Below, one piece after another: positions 61,014-64,000 of a stretch of 64,000 nt of DNA. The DNA lies in assembly GCF_009193135.1 (NCBI RefSeq), contig NZ_VUKC01000011.1, positions 1 to 64,000 on the forward strand. The letters are read 5' to 3'. The DNA is from Georgenia satyanarayanai. GTDB taxonomy: Bacteria; Actinomycetota; Actinomycetes; Actinomycetales; Actinomycetaceae. Position 1 is the stretch's first letter, and every line of letters starts with the position of its first letter. A program made the translations under genes and the position numbers. A model generated the notes under the pieces. It had not been told where the DNA came from. It worked only from the letters and a program-made list of their open reading frames with translations, and did not search any database.

Positions 61014-62228
61014 GTGCGCGAGCAGGTCGGGTTGTGGCGTGAGAGGACGAGCGGGACGGACAGTGCCCGCGTCGTCCGCGACGCCGTCGCGACCTTCGCC
61101 GCCGGACTCGCGCTGCTCGGCGTGGGCCTCGTCGGCACGTGGGGCGGCGGCCCGTCCCTCGCAGGCACCCGGTGGTGGTTCGTCCTCACGCTCGCCGCCA
61201 TGTGCGCGCTCCTTCTCGGCAAGGCACGTCGCCCCCTCGTGACGCTCACGGGCGGCACGCTCGTCTTCGCCGTCGACCTCGCCCTGGGCGGCAGCATGGG
61301 CGTGGCGATCGGCCTGCTCGACCTCATCTACTCCGCCGCGCTGCGGGTGGGCGCACCGGCGCTGAGACGGCTCGGGACGGGCGTGGCCGCGTGCGTCATC
61401 GGCGCGACGGTGGCGGCGTTCGCCGCCACCGGTGACCTGCGGGAGACCGCAAACGTCGCGCTGCTCACCTTCGCGGTGCTCGGCACGCCGCTGTGGTGGG
61501 GACGCTCGGTCCGCCAGCAGGCCGAGCTCGCCGCGCTCGCCTCCGCCCGTGCCCGCGACCTGGCCCGCATCGGGGAGCTGCGCGAGCAGGAGGTCGTCCA
61601 CGCCGAGCGCACGCGGATGGCCGGGGACCTGCACGACGCGCTCGCCAGTCACCTCTCGGCCGTCGCGATCCACTCCGAGGCCGCCCTCGCGGCACCGCGC
61701 CGCTCGGACGACGTGCACGCGGCCCACCGCGACCGCGAGGCCCTGTCCGCGATCCGGGCATCCAGCGTCGCAGCGCTGCGTGAGATGCGGGCGATGATCG
61801 ACCTCCTGCGCGCCGGGGAGGAGACCCGGACCAGCCCGGCCAGACTCGACGAGCTCGACGCCCTCGTTGCGGGGTTCCGCGGCCAGGGCATGGCCGTGTC
61901 GGTGCGCCGTGCCGTGCCGGCCGAGCTGCCCGCCGCCGTCGACCAGGCCGCCTACCGCATCGTGCAGGAGTCCCTCGCCAACGCGCTGCGCCACGGCCGT
62001 GGCGGCCCGGTGGACATCGCCGTCGACCGTGCCGACGGTGCCCTCCGCGTCGACGTCGTGAACCAGCTCGCCCGGACCGACGGCGGACGTGCCGCGCGGC
62101 CCGGGTCGGGGGTCGGGCTCCTCACGATGCGCGAGCGCGCCGAAGCCCTCGGCGGCACCTTCCGGGCCGGGGCCGACACCGGCAGCTGGCGCGTACACGC
62201 CACGATCCCCGTCGAGGAGGGCCCATGA
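61014..62228 (+). CDS. DesK/NarL-system sensor histidine kinase
   Basis: 404 aa. Four to six transmembrane helices in the first about 160 residues form a small membrane sensor, then a coiled linker. The HisKA_3 dimerisation domain has ERTRMAGDLHDALASHLSAV (phospho-His in LHD). The HATPase_c domain has QESLANALRHG (N box) and GSGVGLLTMRERAEALGG (G box). Its stop overlaps the response regulator ATG (ATGA). The stimulus is unknown. The GTG at 61014 was chosen as the family-length start. Confidence 0.94.
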   Translation: MREQVGLWRERTSGTDSARVVRDAVATFAAGLALLGVGLVGTWGGGPSLAGTRWWFVLTLAAMCALLLGKARRPLVTLTGGTLVFAVDLALGGSMGVAIGLLDLIYSAALRVGAPALRRLGTGVAACVIGATVAAFAATGDLRETANVALLTFAVLGTPLWWGRSVRQQAELAALASARARDLARIGELREQEVVHAERTRMAGDLHDALASHLSAVAIHSEAALAAPRRSDDVHAAHRDREALSAIRASSVAALREMRAMIDLLRAGEETRTSPARLDELDALVAGFRGQGMAVSVRRAVPAELPAAVDQAAYRIVQESLANALRHGRGGPVDIAVDRADGALRVDVVNQLARTDGGRAARPGSGVGLLTMRERAEALGGTFRAGADTGSWRVHATIPVEEGP

Positions 62229-62866
62229 CCATCCGCGTCATCGTCGCCGACGACCACGCCGCCATCCGGTCGGGCCTGCGGCTCATCCTCGAGTCCGCCG
62301 ACGACGTCACGGTCGTCGCCGAGGCGGCCGACGGCACCAGCGCCGTCACCAACGCTCGGGCGCTGCGACCGGACGTCGTGCTCATGGACGTCCGCATGCC
62401 GGGAACAGACGGCATCGCCGCCACCCGAACCGTCGTCGCCGACGGGCTGGCCGACGTCCTTGTCCTCACCACCTTCGACCTCGACGAGTACGTCTTCGGG
62501 GCGTTGCGGGCGGGGGCGGCCGGGTTCCTCCTCAAGACCGTCGACGCCGCCACCCTCCTGGACGCCGTGCGCCGTGTCGCGGCCGGGGAGGGCGTCGTGG
62601 CCCCGGAGGTGACCCGCCGGCTGCTCCACGCCTTCGCCGGGACACCGGAGCCGGCGGCCCCGCCCGCCGACGTCTCCTCGCTTACCGAGCGCGAGCGCGA
62701 GGTGCTCACCGGCCTCGGGCAGGGGCTGTCCAACGCGGGGCTCGCCACCTCGCTCCGCATCAGCGAGGCGACCGCCAAGACGCACGTGTCCCGCGTCCTC
62801 GCCAAGCTGGGCTGCACCTCGCGCGTGCAGGCGGCGATCCGGGCCCGCGAGGCGGGCCTCACCTGA
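62225..62866 (+). CDS. LuxR/NarL-family response regulator
   Basis: 213 aa. The receiver domain (residues 1-120) has the acidic pair VADDHAA, phospho-Asp in DVVLMDVRMPGTDG, Thr in VLVLTTFD and Lys in FLLKTVD. The C-terminal LuxR HTH (about 150-213) has LTEREREVLTGLGQGLSN and TAKTHVSRVLAKLGCTSR. It is the cognate partner of the overlapping kinase gene. No target promoter can be named. Confidence 0.96.
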   Translation: MTIRVIVADDHAAIRSGLRLILESADDVTVVAEAADGTSAVTNARALRPDVVLMDVRMPGTDGIAATRTVVADGLADVLVLTTFDLDEYVFGALRAGAAGFLLKTVDAATLLDAVRRVAAGEGVVAPEVTRRLLHAFAGTPEPAAPPADVSSLTEREREVLTGLGQGLSNAGLATSLRISEATAKTHVSRVLAKLGCTSRVQAAIRAREAGLT

Positions 62867-62892
62867 GTCGCACCACCACCACCACCCGACGA

Positions 62893-62954
62893 CGCACGTG
62901 GTGAGCTGAACGACCCGACGCCGCGGGCTGCCCGGCGTGCGTGCACCACGTGCG
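62893..62954. repeat. 11-bp inverted repeat with long loop
   Basis: CGCACGTGGTG (62893-62903) and CACCACGTGCG (62944-62954) are perfect inverted copies with a 40-nt loop that is itself GC-rich. It lies between the response regulator and the convergent GH1 gene; it may act as a terminator. Confidence 0.55.
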
Positions 62955-62982
62955 ACGTTGGGGGCGCGGACGGACGTCTGCC

Positions 62983-64000
62983 TCAGGCCTCCTGGGCCGC
63001 GATGAGGTCGGCGTACCAGTGGGCGCTGGCCTTCTTCGTGCGCTCCTGGGTCTCGTAGTCCACGTGGACGATGCCGAAGCGCTTGGAGTAGCCGTAGCCC
63101 CACTCGAAGTTGTCCAGCAGTGACCACACGTAGTACCCGCGCACGGGTGCACCGGCGGCGACGGCGTCGCTGACGGCCTGGACGTGGTCGCGCAGGTACT
63201 CGATGCGGTCGAGGTCCTGGATGCTGCCGTCGGACCGGACGTGGTCGGGGAAGGCGGCGCCGTTCTCCGTCACCATGAGCTGCAGGCCCGGGTGCTCGCG
63301 GTGCATCCGCACGAGGAGCTCGGTGAGGCCGCGCGCGTCGATGGACCAGCCCATCTCGGTGTACGGGCCGGGCTGCTGCGGGAACTCGATGTCGTCGCAT
63401 GCGGGCCAGGGGCTGGCCGTGCTCGCACCGTGACCGTCGGCCTCCTCGCGCTCCCCCACGCCGTCGTACGCGCGCACGACCGTGGGGCTGTAGTAGTTCA
63501 CGCCGAGGACGTCGAGGGGCTGGTGGATGAGCTCGAGGTCGCCCTCCTGGACGAAGGACCAGTCGGTGACCGAGGCCGTCGCCGCGATGATGTCCTGCGG
63601 GTAGGAACCGCTGAGCACCGGGTCGAGGAAGACGCGGTTCTGCAGGCCGTCGATCCGCCGCGCGGCGGCGACGTCGGCCGGTGCGTCGGTGGCGGGGTTC
63701 ACCCAGGCGAGGTTGAGGGTGAGCCCGACCGTCGCGTCGGGGCGCTCGGCGCGGATCGCCGCTGTCGCCAGGCCGTGGGCCAGGTTGAGGTGGTGGACGG
63801 CGGCGAGGACGTCGGCGTGGTTCGTGCGGCCCGGGGCGTGGACGCCGCTGCCGTAGCCGAGGTAGGACGAGCACCACGGCTCGTTGAGGGTGATGAAGGT
63901 GCGCAGGCGGTCCCCGAGACGGGCGGCGACGACGCCCGCGTACTCGGCGAAGCGCTCCGCCGTCGCCCGGGCCGGCCAGCCGCCGGCATCCTCGAGGGCC
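62983..64000 (-). CDS. GH1 beta-glucosidase, 5'-truncated by window end
   Basis: The minus-strand frame stays open from 62983 to the window edge (about 338 residues seen; the family has about 450-480), so the start lies outside. The acid/base Glu is in RTFITLNEPWCSSYLGYGSG and the nucleophile is in LQLMVTENGAAFPD. The C-terminal GYYVWSLLDNFEWGYGYSKR and RTKKASAHWY are classic GH1. It is a cytoplasmic hydrolase of beta-glucosides or cellobiose. The promoter and any neighbour regulator are not in view. Confidence 0.95.
   Translation of the reverse strand, partial: ALEDAGGWPARATAERFAEYAGVVAARLGDRLRTFITLNEPWCSSYLGYGSGVHAPGRTNHADVLAAVHHLNLAHGLATAAIRAERPDATVGLTLNLAWVNPATDAPADVAAARRIDGLQNRVFLDPVLSGSYPQDIIAATASVTDWSFVQEGDLELIHQPLDVLGVNYYSPTVVRAYDGVGEREEADGHGASTASPWPACDDIEFPQQPGPYTEMGWSIDARGLTELLVRMHREHPGLQLMVTENGAAFPDHVRSDGSIQDLDRIEYLRDHVQAVSDAVAAGAPVRGYYVWSLLDNFEWGYGYSKRFGIVHVDYETQERTKKASAHWYADLIAAQEA

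Overview
The window is GC-rich, gene-dense DNA from an actinobacterium. The signs are GTG/TTG starts, many 4-bp ATGA/GTGA overlaps, a DasR-type GntR regulator with dre-like operators, group II truncated globin, EttA, the rph-rdgB pair, oligoribonuclease, and DUF3054, DUF4916 and GAP-family proteins. The overall gene set fits the Micrococcales (Cellulomonas/Georgenia-like), but that placement is an impression from gene content, not a computed one. No prophage, transposase, CRISPR array or rRNA was seen. Four tRNA genes are present: Arg-TCT, His-GTG, Lys-CTT and Leu-TAG.

Left part (1-16.9 kb): a hairpin plus an 18-bp tandem repeat array, then an amino-sugar/glucan uptake region. A GntR/DasR-like regulator, two EIIB proteins, an EIIA and a HAD hydrolase face a divergent EIIC, with two dre-like operators at the promoters. 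Nearby are a secreted beta-propeller protein, 4-alpha-glucanotransferase, PTS enzyme I (with a globin and an acyl-CoA thioesterase in one operon), a cell-wall-anchored GH20 hexosaminidase (LPPTG signal), topoisomerase IB and a surface GH15-like enzyme. Together these suggest hydrolysis of chitin or peptidoglycan oligosaccharides outside the cell, PTS import of GlcNAc and maltodextrin handling. HPr is not in the window.

Middle part (17-43 kb): thioesterase, EttA, SSB, a pair of dynamin-like GTPases, tRNA-Arg, a RibD-like reductase, a hydrolase facing a WYL regulator, and a short zone of broken genes (25.65-26.32 kb). Next comes a lipoprotein and an unusual minus-strand run: serpin (with an internal deletion), aldonolactone-oxidase-like flavoprotein, an ASRT (sensory rhodopsin transducer) homologue with no rhodopsin in the window, and a FUSC transporter. 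Flotillin, MerR, SulP, two MFS transporters, an APC permease and a TetR-controlled ABC exporter follow.

Right part (42.7-64 kb): oligoribonuclease, tRNA-His, a HAD protein and then a convergent set that may form an uncharacterised pathway: a GTP cyclohydrolase II-RibD reductase fusion facing glycosyltransferase, PTPS-like protein and MDR dehydrogenase genes. After it come DUF808, NAD synthetase, a SDR-DUF2867 fusion, a SRPBCC/ArsR divergent pair, DUF488, an ATP-grasp protein, tRNA-Lys, a K+ channel, a M23 peptidase with its ArsR-like partner, peroxiredoxin Bcp, tRNA-Leu, DUF4916 and DUF3054 proteins, rdgB-rph, a GAP-family membrane protein, a DesK-type two-component system and a 5'-truncated GH1 beta-glucosidase at the window edge.

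A recurring regulatory theme is leaderless expression: at least eight genes carry a TANNNT -10 hexamer whose last base lies 7-8 nt before the start codon. The best candidates for new biology are the cyclohydrolase/PTPS/glycosyltransferase set (44.5-48.4 kb) and the lactone oxidase-ASRT-FUSC operon (27.3-30.1 kb).
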